Below are positions 9,035 to 20,410 of a DNA stretch of 44,357 bases, piece after piece. The position numbers and the translations under genes were made by a program. Numbering within the stretch: position 1 is the first letter of the stretch; each line of letters begins with the position of its first letter. The notes under the pieces are model-generated. The model worked only from the letters and a program-made list of their open reading frames with translations. It was not told the origin of the DNA and did not search any database. Source of the DNA: Mycoplasmatota bacterium (GTDB taxonomy: Bacteria; Bacillota_I; Bacilli_A; RF39; UBA660); assembly GCA_022763805.1 (NCBI GenBank), contig JALERC010000079.1, positions 76,620-120,976 on the forward strand, given 5' to 3'.

Positions 9035-10909
9035 ATGAAGTATGAAATAATAGTAGTTGGTGGTGGACATGCAGGATGTGAAGCTTGTTTAGCAGCAGCT
9101 AGAAAAGGACATAAAACATTACTTGTTACAGGAAATATAAAAAATATAGCTGATATGCCATGTAATCCATCTATAGGAGGAAGCGCTAAAGGTATTGTTG
9201 TAAGAGAGATTGATGCTTTAGGTGGTGAAATGGGTATTAACGCTGATAAATCACAAATCCAAATTAAAATGTTAAATTGTGCAAAAGGTCCTGCAGTGCA
9301 AGCATTGAGAGCTCAAGGTGATAAGGTAACATATCCTAAGGAAATGCTTAAAACTTTAAGAAGTCAAGATAATCTTGACATAAAAGAATCTTTAGTTGAA
9401 GATTTAATTGTTGTAGATAAAAAAGTTAAAGGTGTTATTTTAGAAGACGGAGAAAAAATAGAATCTGATGCTGTTATATTAACAACAGGAACTTATTTGA
9501 AAGCAGATATTATGGTTGGTGATTCAAGACGTCGTGAAGGACCTCATGGAGAAAGACCTAGTAATTTTTTAAGTGATAAACTTAAAGAATATGGCTTTAA
9601 AATAATAAGATTAAAAACAGGTACTCCTCAAAGAATTGATAAAAATTCTATTGATTATTCTAAAACAAAAGAAGAACTAGGAGACAGTGTTCATAGAGCA
9701 TTTAGTTTTGATAGAAAACCAGATTATAAAATTGAAGATCAAGTTCCTTGCTATTTAATATATACGACAGAAGAAACTCATAAAATTATTAGAGAAAATT
9801 TAAATAAATCAAGTATGTATGGTGGTCTTGATGATGTAACTGGTGTTGGTCCTAGATATTGTCCTTCAATTGAAGATAAAATAGTAAGATTTAGCGACAA
9901 AGAAAGACATCAATTATTTTTAGAGCCTGAAAGTAAGTATTATGACGATATATATTTACAAGGATTTTCAACAAGTATGCCTCATGATATTCAAGAAAAG
10001 ATGGTACATAGTTTACCAGGATTAGAAAATGCAAAGATATTAAAATATGCTTATGCTATTGAATATGATGCTATTTACCCTACTCAATTAAAACAATCAT
10101 TAGAAACTAAAGTATTAGAAAATCTATTTACTGCTGGTCAAATTAATGGTACTAGTGGTTATGAAGAAGCAGCATGTCAAGGATTAATTGCTGGTATAAA
10201 TGCAAGTTTAAAACTTGAAGGAAAAGAACCATTAATATTAAAAAGAAATGAAGCTTATATTGGTGTATTAATTGATGATTTAATTACTAAAGGTGTTAGG
10301 GATCCGTATAGATTATTAACTTCACGTGCTGAATATAGATTATTATTAAGACATGATAATGCAGATATTAGATTACGTGAAAAAGGTTATGAGGTAGGAT
10401 TAATAAATGAAGAAAGACATAATAAATTTTTAGATAAATTATCAAAAATTGATGAATTAACTAAGTTATTAAAAGAAAGTAGAATTACACCTAAACAAAA
10501 TGAATATATTGTAAGTATTAATTCAACGCCTTTAAAAGATGGTATATCTTTATATGAATTATTAAAACGTCCTGAAATTAATATGGATCATATAAATCAT
10601 TTTATAGATTTAGATTTTGATGATGAAATTAAAGAACAAGTATATATAAATATTAAATATGAAGGATATATTGTAAAAGCAAATAAAGAAGCTGAAAAAA
10701 TGGTTAATTTAGATAATAAAATGATTCCAAATGATATCGATTATGATAAAATACACAATTTAGCTAGTGAAGCTAAACAAAAATTAAAAGAAGTAATGCC
10801 TACATCTATTGGACAAGCATTGAGAATAAGTGGAGTTAATCCTGCAGATATATCTATTCTTATGATTTATTTAAAAAAGGAATATCATTATGACAGAAGA
10901 AATATTTAA
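9035..10909 (+). CDS. mnmG: tRNA uridine-5-carboxymethylaminomethyl modification enzyme MnmG
   Basis: MKYEIIVVGGGHAGCEACLAAARKG; ORF track start 9008 extends upstream, RBS aaggtg supports 9035. Confidence 0.97.
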   Translation: MKYEIIVVGGGHAGCEACLAAARKGHKTLLVTGNIKNIADMPCNPSIGGSAKGIVVREIDALGGEMGINADKSQIQIKMLNCAKGPAVQALRAQGDKVTYPKEMLKTLRSQDNLDIKESLVEDLIVVDKKVKGVILEDGEKIESDAVILTTGTYLKADIMVGDSRRREGPHGERPSNFLSDKLKEYGFKIIRLKTGTPQRIDKNSIDYSKTKEELGDSVHRAFSFDRKPDYKIEDQVPCYLIYTTEETHKIIRENLNKSSMYGGLDDVTGVGPRYCPSIEDKIVRFSDKERHQLFLEPESKYYDDIYLQGFSTSMPHDIQEKMVHSLPGLENAKILKYAYAIEYDAIYPTQLKQSLETKVLENLFTAGQINGTSGYEEAACQGLIAGINASLKLEGKEPLILKRNEAYIGVLIDDLITKGVRDPYRLLTSRAEYRLLLRHDNADIRLREKGYEVGLINEERHNKFLDKLSKIDELTKLLKESRITPKQNEYIVSINSTPLKDGISLYELLKRPEINMDHINHFIDLDFDDEIKEQVYINIKYEGYIVKANKEAEKMVNLDNKMIPNDIDYDKIHNLASEAKQKLKEVMPTSIGQALRISGVNPADISILMIYLKKEYHYDRRNI

Positions 10910-11594
10910 AAAAGAATTAGAAAAAATAGGAATTAAAATAACAGATAAGCAAATAGAACAACTAAATGAATATCAAAAGTTACTAAAAGAATGGAACGAA
11001 TTTATGAATCTAACTGGTATTACTGAAAAAGAAGAAGTATACTTAAAACATTATTATGATTCTCTTACTATCAATAAAGTTATTGATTTAAAAGAAATTA
11101 ATAACCTTTGTGATGTGGGAACAGGTGCAGGATTTCCTGGATTAGTATTAAAAATTGTATTTCCTAATATTCATGTTGTTTTAGTCGATGCATTAAACAA
11201 ACGTATTAATTTCTTAAATGAGGTAATAAAAAAATTAGGTCTTACAGGAATCGAAACAGTTCATGCAAGAAGTGAAGATTACGCTTTATATAATAGAGAA
11301 AAATTTGAACTTGTTACTGCGAGAGCCGTTGCATCACTTCCTATTCTAATGGAAATATGTTCTCCATTAGTAAAAGAAAATTATTATTTTATTCCTTTAA
11401 AAGCAAATATTTTCCAAGAAATGGAAGAAAGTAAAAATGCAGAAAAATTATTGTCGCTTGAAAAAAAAGATATTATTAAATTTAAACTACCTATTGAAGA
11501 TAGTAATAGATGTATTATTAAATATAAAAAAACTAAAAAAACAAATATTAAATATCCTAGAAGGTTTTCGGAAATTAAGAAAAAACCTTTATAG
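10890..11594 (+). CDS. rsmG: 16S rRNA (guanine527-N7)-methyltransferase RsmG
   Basis: CDVGTGAGFPGLVLKIVFP; follows mnmG. Confidence 0.96.
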   Translation: MTEEIFKKELEKIGIKITDKQIEQLNEYQKLLKEWNEFMNLTGITEKEEVYLKHYYDSLTINKVIDLKEINNLCDVGTGAGFPGLVLKIVFPNIHVVLVDALNKRINFLNEVIKKLGLTGIETVHARSEDYALYNREKFELVTARAVASLPILMEICSPLVKENYYFIPLKANIFQEMEESKNAEKLLSLEKKDIIKFKLPIEDSNRCIIKYKKTKKTNIKYPRRFSEIKKKPL

Positions 11595-11599
11595 GATTT

Positions 11600-11623
11600 T
11601 TTTTGGGAAATATTTCCCAAAAA
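11600..11623. promoter_or_regulatory. 24-bp perfect palindrome upstream of noc/parB
   Basis: TTTTTGGGAAATATTTCCCAAAAA. Confidence 0.6.
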
Positions 11624-11678
11624 CAATTGAGTTTTTTCAAAATATATAGTATTATATATATTAGAATAGAGGGATGTT

Positions 11679-13922
11679 ATGGATTTTGAAAAAAAAGTCG
11701 TAGAATTAGATGTTAATGATATACTTCCTAATAGATTTCAACCTAGAATAAAATTTAACGAAGATTCTATTAATGAATTATGTGATTCTATTAGAGAACA
11801 CGGCGTTATACAACCAATTGTCGTTAGAAAAATGGGTGATAAATTTGAAATTATAGCTGGTGAAAGACGTTTTAAAGCAAGTTTACTTGCGGGAAAAATG
11901 ACAATACCAGCTGTAGTAACAGAACTAAACGATAAAGATAGTGCCGAAGTTGCTTTAATAGAAAATGTCCAAAGAAGAGATTTAACTCCTATTGAAGAAG
12001 CTATTTCATATAAAAAAATTTTAGATATGGGTTATTTAACTCAAGAAGATTTAGCAATAAAATTAGGGAAAACTCAATCTACGGTTGCTAACAAATTAAG
12101 ATTATTAAATCTAACTGAAGATGTTCAAGAAGCATTACTTGAAGAAAAAATATCTGAAAGACATGCGAGATCTTTATTAAAACTTACAAACCCTGCACAA
12201 CAAAGAGAAATGCTTGAAAACATTATTACGAATCGTTTAACAGTTAGAAAAACAGATGATGCTATTGCAAAATTATTAAAAGGTGATAGTGTTCAAGAAG
12301 AAAACCTAAACGATAAAGTTAATAATATTAGTAATCTTAATACATTTGATAGCAATTTATCAGTTAATAATGTATCAACCCCTGATTTAAATGATACATT
12401 TAATCCATTTACAAGTGATATTAGTTACAATAATATTCAAAATAATAATAATGATAATTATAATAATCAAATTACAAATAATAACGTAAATGATTATAAA
12501 GAAACTACATTAAATAGTAATTTTGAAGAAAATAAATTTGGAAATAATTTTCAAAAACCTAATGAATTTGGTAATTTTGAAGATACTCCAATACAAAATG
12601 ATTTTGTAAGTCCAAATCCTTCATTTGTTCCAGATAAAGACAACTTTGAAGTTGTAAATAACAATTATGGAATGAATAATAACGAAGAACTAAATAGTTT
12701 TAACCAAGTTAATAATGGATCATTTAATCCTTTTAACATTAGTCAACCTGAACCAGTATATGATAATGTTGATGATAATGATGTTGTGCCTTCCTTAGAA
12801 GACAATGATACTACTGAAATTCCGGTAATACCAACACATTCTTATGATGAAAAACAAGAAGAACCAATTATAATTATAGATGAGGAGCCAACTATGAATA
12901 ATAATAATTTTAATAATTTTACAAATAATCAAAATTTTCAAAATATGCAACAACCTAATGGAAATAATGAATTTAATCCATTTGATATGATGAATACAGC
13001 ACCACAAACAAACAATTTTGGTATCCCTACTTCATCAATTGAAAATTCTCCAGTTATGGGAAATGATTCTTTTGGTAATACAGGAACACAAAATTATGGT
13101 GTTGAAGAAGCACCTGTTAATATTCCAAATAATAATAATAATGTATTAAACCCTGGCTTTATGGATATTGATAAAATTAAAAATGAAGCTGTTGATATTA
13201 ATTCAATAATAAATAATGATAATAATGATGGTTTTGTTGCTCCATCTAATAATGTAAATAATTTTGATATGAATGGAAATATTGATATATTACCTACAGA
13301 TGGACCTATTTTAAGACCAACACAACCACCTAGAAATTCAAATGTTGAATTAGAACCAGAATTACAACCTGGAAAATTTTTCAATTTACCAATTGAAGAA
13401 GAAGTAGATAAAAATCAAGAAGTACCATTAGAAAGCAATCCGTTTGAATTTAATGTTAATGGAGATCCTTCTAATATGACTTTAAATACTGAAGGACAAC
13501 CTAAATTAAAGACATTAGATGAAGTAAGTCAATTCCAAGAACCTTCTTATGATCAATCATTTAATCAAATGCCTTCAATGATGAATCAACAAAATTCATT
13601 TATTAATCCAAATAATAATCCTGTAAATCAATTTGGATTACCTATTCAAGAAAATTATAACAATGGATTTAATTACAATAGTAATATGCAAGTGATGCCA
13701 AATCAAACACAAATTCCACCAATGGAGACTCAACAAAACATGGCTAGTTTTATGGGAAATACAATGATGAGTAATCAACTACCATCTAACAAAAATATGA
13801 ATCTAGCTATGGATGCTATAAAAGAGTGTGTTAACAAAATTAAAAGTTTAGGATTTAATGTAAATACTGAAGATTTTGATTTTGAAAATATGTATCAAAT
13901 TATGTTTCGAATTGAAAAGTAG
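11679..13922 (+). CDS. noc: ParB/Noc-family nucleoid protein with long Asn-rich insertion
   Basis: N-term [15 protein letters not shown]...[11 protein letters not shown]...[11 protein letters not shown]...[17 protein letters not shown]...[17 protein letters not shown]-term [35 protein letters not shown]; gene order rsmG-noc. Confidence 0.88.
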   Translation: MDFEKKVVELDVNDILPNRFQPRIKFNEDSINELCDSIREHGVIQPIVVRKMGDKFEIIAGERRFKASLLAGKMTIPAVVTELNDKDSAEVALIENVQRRDLTPIEEAISYKKILDMGYLTQEDLAIKLGKTQSTVANKLRLLNLTEDVQEALLEEKISERHARSLLKLTNPAQQREMLENIITNRLTVRKTDDAIAKLLKGDSVQEENLNDKVNNISNLNTFDSNLSVNNVSTPDLNDTFNPFTSDISYNNIQNNNNDNYNNQITNNNVNDYKETTLNSNFEENKFGNNFQKPNEFGNFEDTPIQNDFVSPNPSFVPDKDNFEVVNNNYGMNNNEELNSFNQVNNGSFNPFNISQPEPVYDNVDDNDVVPSLEDNDTTEIPVIPTHSYDEKQEEPIIIIDEEPTMNNNNFNNFTNNQNFQNMQQPNGNNEFNPFDMMNTAPQTNNFGIPTSSIENSPVMGNDSFGNTGTQNYGVEEAPVNIPNNNNNVLNPGFMDIDKIKNEAVDINSIINNDNNDGFVAPSNNVNNFDMNGNIDILPTDGPILRPTQPPRNSNVELEPELQPGKFFNLPIEEEVDKNQEVPLESNPFEFNVNGDPSNMTLNTEGQPKLKTLDEVSQFQEPSYDQSFNQMPSMMNQQNSFINPNNNPVNQFGLPIQENYNNGFNYNSNMQVMPNQTQIPPMETQQNMASFMGNTMMSNQLPSNKNMNLAMDAIKECVNKIKSLGFNVNTEDFDFENMYQIMFRIEK

Positions 13923-13945
13923 ACAATGTCTACTTTTTATTTTTA
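13917..13945 (+). terminator. Terminator overlapping noc stop
   Basis: AAAAGTAGAC-aat-GTCTACTTTTT. Confidence 0.8.
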
Positions 13946-13963
13946 ATATATGATAAAATATAC

Positions 13964-15928
13964 ATGGTGATATTTATGAAATTCGAATTGGTGTCAAAAT
14001 ATAATCCTTCGGGTGATCAACCTGAAGCAATAAAAAAGTTATCCGATAATATTAATAAAGGAGAAAAATTTCAAGTATTGTTAGGTGCTACAGGTACAGG
14101 AAAAACATTTACAATAGCAAATGTTATTAAAAATGTTAATAAAAAAACTTTAGTGCTTGCACATAATAAAACATTAGCAGGTCAATTATATGCTGAATTA
14201 AAAGAATTATTTCCTAATAATCATGTTGAATACTTTGTATCTTATTATGATTATTATCAACCAGAAGCATATGTTGCAAAAACGGATACATATATTGAAA
14301 AAGATGCTTCAATTAATGATGAAATTGATGAATTAAGACATAGTGCTACTAGTTCATTATTATATTACGATGATGTTATTGTTGTAGCTTCTGTATCATG
14401 TATATATGGTATAGGAGATAAAGATGAATACAAGAAGAAAATGCTTACATTAAATATTGGAGATGAAATTGACAGAAATATTGTAATAGAAAAATTAATT
14501 GAAATGTTATATGAAAGAAATAATGTTGATTTAAAAAGAGGATCATTTCGGGTAAAAGGTGATGTTCTTGAAATTATTCCTATCAATCAACACGGAAAAG
14601 GATATAGAATTGATTTTTTTGGAGATGAAATTGATAAGATTAGTGAATTCGATTCTTTAACAGGTGCAGTTATAAAAAATAAAAAAACAATTTCAATATT
14701 CCCTGCTAGTCATTTCGTAACTAGTGAAGAAAAATTAAATATTGCATTAAAAAATATACAACAAGAATTAAATAATCAATTAGAAAAATTTAAAAAAGAA
14801 AACAAATTATTGGAATTTCAACGTTTAAATGAAAGAACTAATTATGATATAGAGATGCTAAGAGAAACAGGCTTTTGTAGAGGAGTAGAAAACTATTCAA
14901 GACATCTAGCACTAAAAGAAGAAGGCGAAACGCCTAATACATTAATTGATTTTTTTGGAGATGATTTTTTAATGGTTATCGATGAATCGCATGTTTCTGT
15001 ACCACAAGTTAGAGGTATGTATAATGGTGATAGAGCTAGAAAAGAATCTTTAGTAGATTATGGCTTTAGATTACCTAGTGCATTAGATAATAGACCTCTT
15101 AAATTTGAAGAATTTGAAAATAAAATTAATCAAGTTATTTTTGTATCAGCTACTCCTGGTGATTATGAACTTGAAAAAAGTAAATGTATTGTAGAACAAA
15201 TTATAAGACCAACAGGGTTATTAGATCCACAGGTTGAAGTAAGAGAAACAAAAAATCAAATTGATGATTTAGTTAAAGAAATAAATGATAGAATTGAAAA
15301 GAAAGAAAAGGTTCTTATTACAACTTTAACAATCAGAATGGCAGAAGAGTTAACAAATTACCTCAAAAAAATAGATATTAAAGTAGCATATTTACATAGC
15401 GAAGTAAAAACATTAGAACGTATGAAAATTATTCAAGATTTAAGAAAAGGAAAATATGATGTCATTGTTGGAATAAACCTTTTAAGGGAAGGTCTTGATA
15501 TTCCTGAAGTTAGTTTAGTTGCAATTATGGATGCTGATAAACAAGGATTCTTAAGAAGTTCAAGAAGTTTAATTCAAACAATTGGTAGAGCTGCTAGAAA
15601 TGCTAATGGTCATGTAATAATGTATGCGGATAAAATTAGTGAAGCAATGGATATTGCAATTAGTGAAACATCAAGAAGAAGAGAAATACAAAATAAATAT
15701 AATAAAGAACATAATATTATTCCTAAAACAATTATTAAAGAAATTAGAGATGTTGTTTCAAATATTGATGATAATACAGGATTAGTTGAAGAAAAAATGT
15801 CTAAAAAAGAAAAACAAAATTTAATAATAAATATTGAAAATGAGATGAAAGAGGCTGCTAAAAATCTTGATTTTGAAAGAGCAATGGAATTAAGGGATAT
15901 ATTGTTTGAATTAAAAGGTGATTTATAA
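13964..15928 (+). CDS. uvrB: UvrABC system protein B
   Basis: [25 protein letters not shown]-terminal UVR motif; true start may be 13976 ([19 protein letters not shown]). Confidence 0.97.
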   Translation: MVIFMKFELVSKYNPSGDQPEAIKKLSDNINKGEKFQVLLGATGTGKTFTIANVIKNVNKKTLVLAHNKTLAGQLYAELKELFPNNHVEYFVSYYDYYQPEAYVAKTDTYIEKDASINDEIDELRHSATSSLLYYDDVIVVASVSCIYGIGDKDEYKKKMLTLNIGDEIDRNIVIEKLIEMLYERNNVDLKRGSFRVKGDVLEIIPINQHGKGYRIDFFGDEIDKISEFDSLTGAVIKNKKTISIFPASHFVTSEEKLNIALKNIQQELNNQLEKFKKENKLLEFQRLNERTNYDIEMLRETGFCRGVENYSRHLALKEEGETPNTLIDFFGDDFLMVIDESHVSVPQVRGMYNGDRARKESLVDYGFRLPSALDNRPLKFEEFENKINQVIFVSATPGDYELEKSKCIVEQIIRPTGLLDPQVEVRETKNQIDDLVKEINDRIEKKEKVLITTLTIRMAEELTNYLKKIDIKVAYLHSEVKTLERMKIIQDLRKGKYDVIVGINLLREGLDIPEVSLVAIMDADKQGFLRSSRSLIQTIGRAARNANGHVIMYADKISEAMDIAISETSRRREIQNKYNKEHNIIPKTIIKEIRDVVSNIDDNTGLVEEKMSKKEKQNLIINIENEMKEAAKNLDFERAMELRDILFELKGDL

Positions 15929-16734
15929 TGAAATTTAAAAAAATATATATTGAAATAACCAATATATGTAATAAAAATTGTTCTTTTTGCTCTAAAACAA
16001 ATCGAAAAAAAAGAGAAATATCAATTGATGAATTTGAAACTGTTCTAAAAAGAATTAATAATTATACTGATTATATATATCTTCATATAAAAGGTGAACC
16101 ATTAACTCATTCAAATTTCGAAGAAATAGTAAAATTGTGTAAAAAATACAATAAAAAAATTAATTTAACTACAAATGGTGTCTTAATTTCTAAGTACCCT
16201 TCTCTATTTTGTGATGAAGAAAATTTTAGACAAGTAAATATTAGTTTTCATTCATATGACAATGAAAATGATATGGGAAATATTATTCAGTGCATAGATA
16301 ATATAAGAAAAATTAATAAAAAAACTTATTTTGTTTATAGATATTGGACTTTAAATGAAACTAATAAAAACTATATAAGTTTAAAAAAAATTATAAAAAA
16401 AATATATAATATTGAATTAAATAATGAAATGAATATTAAATTGGGAAATAATTTATATCTTAATAAAGATTATGAATTTATATGGCCTTCTTTTAATAAT
16501 TCATTAGATAACGATGGTTTTTGTTATGGATTAAAGACTCATATTGGTATACTTAGTGATGGTACTGTTGTTCCGTGTTGCCTTGATTCTGAAGGCATAG
16601 TTAATTTGGGAAATATTTTTTTAGAGGATTTAGAAACTATTTTAACAAAAGAACGAACTAAAAAAATTATTGATGGATTTAAGAACAATAAAAGAATAGA
16701 ATCACTTTGTAGACATTGCTCATTTAAAAATTAA
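15928..16734 (+). CDS. Radical SAM protein with SPASM-like C-terminus
   Basis: CNKNCSFC (CxxxCxxC) near N-term; GTVVPCCLDSEGIVNLGNIFLEDLETIL...SLCRHC at C-term. Confidence 0.85.
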   Translation: MKFKKIYIEITNICNKNCSFCSKTNRKKREISIDEFETVLKRINNYTDYIYLHIKGEPLTHSNFEEIVKLCKKYNKKINLTTNGVLISKYPSLFCDEENFRQVNISFHSYDNENDMGNIIQCIDNIRKINKKTYFVYRYWTLNETNKNYISLKKIIKKIYNIELNNEMNIKLGNNLYLNKDYEFIWPSFNNSLDNDGFCYGLKTHIGILSDGTVVPCCLDSEGIVNLGNIFLEDLETILTKERTKKIIDGFKNNKRIESLCRHCSFKN

Positions 16735-16772
16735 TTTAGATATGTTATACTATTATAGTAGGAGATGATTAC

Positions 16773-17195
16773 ATGAAATTAATTGTAATTGAAAATAAGA
16801 AAGCAAGATTAAACAAATTTATAGATTGGTTATTTTATATGATAGGCTATGCTATAATATTAATTACTGTTTCTATTATATTTAAACATACAATAATAAT
16901 AGATTCTTCATTCTTTGGCTTTTGGGGGTTTATTGCTGCTGTAATAATTTATTTCTTAAATAAAACTGTAAAACCTATTTTAGTGTTTCTAACATTACCA
17001 TTAACAGGTATTACTTTCGGTTTATTTTACCCTTTTGTTAATGTAATAATATTAAATATTGTAGATTTTATTTTAGGAGCACACTTTAGTATTGAAGGTT
17101 TATTCATGTCTTTTATTGTTGCAGTTTTAATATCTATAATGAATATTTTATTACAAGAAGTCGTTATTAAATCTATATTAGGAGGGGTGAAATAA
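16773..17195 (+). CDS. Phage holin family 4 / YvlD-like membrane protein
   Basis: Four TM segments, NKTVKPILVFLTLPLTGITFGLFYPFVN; upstream of lgt. Confidence 0.75.
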   Translation: MKLIVIENKKARLNKFIDWLFYMIGYAIILITVSIIFKHTIIIDSSFFGFWGFIAAVIIYFLNKTVKPILVFLTLPLTGITFGLFYPFVNVIILNIVDFILGAHFSIEGLFMSFIVAVLISIMNILLQEVVIKSILGGVK

Positions 17196-18007
17196 TGAAT
17201 CCTATTTTTCTTGACTTAGGTTTTATTAAAATTTACTGGTATTCCCTATTTATTTTTATGGCACTAATAGTTGGAGGAACTGTTGTATTTAATGAATCTA
17301 AAAAATTTGAAGTTCCTGAAAATTTTGTTACTAATTTATTCTTTTGGACTATACCAGTTGCATTAATAGGTGCTAGATTATATTATGTTGTATTCAATCT
17401 TTCATATTATTTGAAAAATCCATTAGATATTTTAAAAGTATGGGAAGGTGGACTTGCTATTCATGGTGGCGTTATTGCTGGTTTATTATTTATAATTAGT
17501 TATTGTAAACGTTATTCAATTAGTTATAAATATATGATTGATTTTTGTGCACCAGGATTATTAATTGGTCAAGCTATTGGTAGATGGGGCAATTTTTTTA
17601 ATAGTGAAGCACACGGAGGACCTACTACTTACGAATTTCTAAAATCTATTTTTGTTCCTGAGTTTGTTATTGATGGTATGAAAATTAATGAATTTTATTA
17701 TCAACCTACATTTTATTATGAATCATTATGGTGTTTAGTTGGATTTATTATTATTATCTTAATAAGAAAACTAAAATATTTAAAATTAAATCAAATCACT
17801 TCATTTTATTTAATTTGGTATGGTTTAGGAAGATTGTTTATAGAAGCTATGAGAACAGATAATTTGATGATTGGTTCTTTTAGAATTGCACAAATTGTTT
17901 CGCTTTTAATGATTTTTATAGGAATAATTATTTATTTTAAATCATCAAAAGGTTCAAGATTTGTTAATCAGTATCATGATATAGAAAATTTTAACGAATC
18001 TAAATAA
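17195..18007 (+). CDS. lgt: Prolipoprotein diacylglyceryl transferase
   Basis: WEGGLAIHGGVIAG, GRWGNFFNSEAHGGPT. Confidence 0.96.
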   Translation: MNPIFLDLGFIKIYWYSLFIFMALIVGGTVVFNESKKFEVPENFVTNLFFWTIPVALIGARLYYVVFNLSYYLKNPLDILKVWEGGLAIHGGVIAGLLFIISYCKRYSISYKYMIDFCAPGLLIGQAIGRWGNFFNSEAHGGPTTYEFLKSIFVPEFVIDGMKINEFYYQPTFYYESLWCLVGFIIIILIRKLKYLKLNQITSFYLIWYGLGRLFIEAMRTDNLMIGSFRIAQIVSLLMIFIGIIIYFKSSKGSRFVNQYHDIENFNESK

Positions 18008-18030
18008 AAAGAGATATTCTCTTTTTTTTG
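18006..18030 (+). terminator. Terminator after lgt
   Basis: AAAAGAGA-tat-TCTCTTTTTTTT. Confidence 0.7.
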
Positions 18031-18055
18031 TGATATAATTATGGTGGTGATATGT

Positions 18056-18457
18056 ATGAATAAAAAAGGGTTTACGTTAGTTGAATTATTAGCTGTTATA
18101 AGTTTATTAGGAATAGTTGGATTAATTAGTATTCCAATTATTTCGAATACCTTAAAAAATTCAAGTAAAAATGCTTTTAAACAAACACTTAATTCCATAA
18201 TTGATGCTGGTAAAAATTATAATGCAGAAAATAATTATGAAAATTTTCCAACAGATGGAATTGATATCACTGATAATACTATTCAATATGAGAATAAAAG
18301 TCAAATAATTTCAGGGAAAATTTATTATAAAGATAGAAAATATTATGTTGAAAAAGTTCGAACAAATAAATTTTGTGGAAGTGGATATATGGGATATTAT
18401 ATAATTTATCAAGGAGATTGTGAAAGTGGTATTGTTTTAGAAGATAAACGAAAATAG
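18056..18457 (+). CDS. Type IV prepilin-like / competence pseudopilin
   Basis: MNKKGFTLVELLAVISLLGIVGLISIP: class III prepilin motif G-FTLVE plus hydrophobic helix. Confidence 0.85.
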   Translation: MNKKGFTLVELLAVISLLGIVGLISIPIISNTLKNSSKNAFKQTLNSIIDAGKNYNAENNYENFPTDGIDITDNTIQYENKSQIISGKIYYKDRKYYVEKVRTNKFCGSGYMGYYIIYQGDCESGIVLEDKRK

Positions 18458-18467
18458 GAGGAATATT

Positions 18468-19421
18468 ATGGAAAAGAAAAAAGTAGTAATCTTAGGTGGA
18501 GGAACGGGTTTATCTTTTTTATTAAAAGGTTTAAAAATGTATCCACTAGATATAACTGCTATAGTATCTGTATGCGATGATGGTAGTTCAACAGGAAGAT
18601 TAAGAGAAGAATTCAATACTCCTGCTGTTGGTGATATAAGAAAAGTTATTGTTGCTCTTTCAGAAACAGAACCATTGGTTGAAGAATTATTACATTATAG
18701 ATTTAAAACAAGCAGTGATTTAAATGGTCATGCTGTTGGTAATTTACTTTTAACAGCTATGGCTAATATAACAGGAAACATGTCTGATGGAATTGAGTCT
18801 TTAGGTAAAGTACTTAATTTAAAAGGAAAAGTAGTTCCTTTAACAGAAGATAATGTAACATTAGTTGGTACTATGGAAGATGGTAGCATTGTTGAAGGAG
18901 AACATCATATTACTCAATGTGAAAAAAAAATAGTTAGTGTTTCCTATAAAGAAAAACCAGTTGTTACTGATGAAGCATTAAGAGCTATTAGAGATGCAGA
19001 TTCAATAATATTAAGTATGGGTAGTTTATTTACTTCTATCATTCCAAATTTAATTTGTGAAGAAATTATTGAAGAAATAGATAAGTCAAAAGCTGATATT
19101 ACTTATGTTTGTAATATAATGACACAACCAGGTGAAACAGATGACTTTACAGTAAGTGATCATATAAAATTATTAAATTCATATTTAGGAAAAAAGAAGA
19201 TATCAAAAGTTATTGTTAATAATGATGAATTAGATAAAGAAATTGTTAAAAAATATGAAACATTAGAAGAAAAAGATCAAGTAATTTTTGATAGAGAAGA
19301 ACTTGAAAAAATGAATGTTAAAATAATAGAAGATGATTTAATAAAATATGAAAACCAAGTTATTAGACATAATACTTTAAAATTAGCATTCTATATTTTT
19401 TCTGAATTAATAAAGGATTAA
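18468..19421 (+). CDS. yvcK: Gluconeogenesis factor YvcK/MgfK (CofD-like)
   Basis: VVILGGGTGLSFLLKGLK; followed by whiA. Confidence 0.93.
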   Translation: MEKKKVVILGGGTGLSFLLKGLKMYPLDITAIVSVCDDGSSTGRLREEFNTPAVGDIRKVIVALSETEPLVEELLHYRFKTSSDLNGHAVGNLLLTAMANITGNMSDGIESLGKVLNLKGKVVPLTEDNVTLVGTMEDGSIVEGEHHITQCEKKIVSVSYKEKPVVTDEALRAIRDADSIILSMGSLFTSIIPNLICEEIIEEIDKSKADITYVCNIMTQPGETDDFTVSDHIKLLNSYLGKKKISKVIVNNDELDKEIVKKYETLEEKDQVIFDREELEKMNVKIIEDDLIKYENQVIRHNTLKLAFYIFSELIKD

Positions 19422-19422
19422 C

Positions 19423-20346
19423 ATGTCTTTCACAAGTATTGTTAAAACAGAAGTCAGTAAAATTAATAGTATTAAAACGGAAAGTATAGCTGAATTATCA
19501 GCAATTGTTATTAATAGTGAAATTAAAAATAATACTATTAAAATTGATACAGAAAATTCAAGTGTAGCAAGACAAATATTTTCTTTATTTAAAAACTTGT
19601 TTGATATACAATGTAAGATCACTATTCGTAAAGGATATAATTATAATAAAAACTATATATATATATTAGAAATAACTAAAAATGTTCCTTTAATTTTAGA
19701 TGAGTTAGGTATAAAGGAAAGTAGTAGTATTCCTGAAGAATATATTGTTGATGATATGGATACTATGAGAGCATATCTAAGAGGTTTATTTCTTATTACA
19801 GGTAGCGTTAATGATCCAAAAAAATCACGTTATCATTTAGAGTTCTTATTTGATAATGAAGAATATGCTAAATTTATATCAAAATGTTTAAATGAATTTT
19901 ACCTTAATAGTAAAATTATAAAAAGAGAAAATAAATCTATGGTTTATATAAAAGAGGCAGAAAAAATTGGTGATTTTTTAAGAATTATTAATGCTTCAAA
20001 TGCCGTTATGTATTATGAAGATATAAGAATTTATAGAGACCATAAAAATATGACAAACAGACTAAATAATATGGAACAAGCTAATGTCGATAAGATTATA
20101 AATACTGCTTTGAAACAGGTAGATGATATTAACATTATTTTAAACAATGGTGGACTAGGTTTATTAGATGAAAAAGAACAAATAGTAGCTCAATATAGAT
20201 TAAAATATAATGAAGCATCATTATTAGAATTAAGTGAAATTATTAGTTATGAAACTAATAATCCTATTTCAAAATCTGGTGTAAATCATAGAATGAAAAA
20301 AATTCAAAATCTTGCTAATAGAATTAGAGAAAAGGAATCAAATTAA
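19423..20346 (+). CDS. whiA: DNA-binding protein WhiA
   Basis: MSFTSIVKTEVSKI; LRGLFLITGSVNDP; C-terminal HTH SKSGVNHRMKKIQNLANRI. Confidence 0.94.
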   Translation: MSFTSIVKTEVSKINSIKTESIAELSAIVINSEIKNNTIKIDTENSSVARQIFSLFKNLFDIQCKITIRKGYNYNKNYIYILEITKNVPLILDELGIKESSSIPEEYIVDDMDTMRAYLRGLFLITGSVNDPKKSRYHLEFLFDNEEYAKFISKCLNEFYLNSKIIKRENKSMVYIKEAEKIGDFLRIINASNAVMYYEDIRIYRDHKNMTNRLNNMEQANVDKIINTALKQVDDINIILNNGGLGLLDEKEQIVAQYRLKYNEASLLELSEIISYETNNPISKSGVNHRMKKIQNLANRIREKESN

Positions 20347-20363
20347 ATTTGATTCCTTTTTTT
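20331..20363 (+). terminator. Terminator overlapping the end of whiA
   Basis: AAAGGAATCAAAT-taa-ATTTGATTCCTTT followed by T run. Confidence 0.85.
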
Positions 20364-20410
20364 AAAGACATTATAAAAAAAATATAGTATAATATTTTTG
20401 AGGTGAGAGC

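Noticed and set aside
11384-11649. ORFs at 11384-11626 (-) and 11437-11649 (+)
   Set aside because: Shadow frames over the end of rsmG and the palindrome; low complexity.
12795-13384. Minus-strand ORFs antisense to the Asn-rich part of noc
   Set aside because: Long antisense frames are a by-product of AAT/AAC-rich codons.
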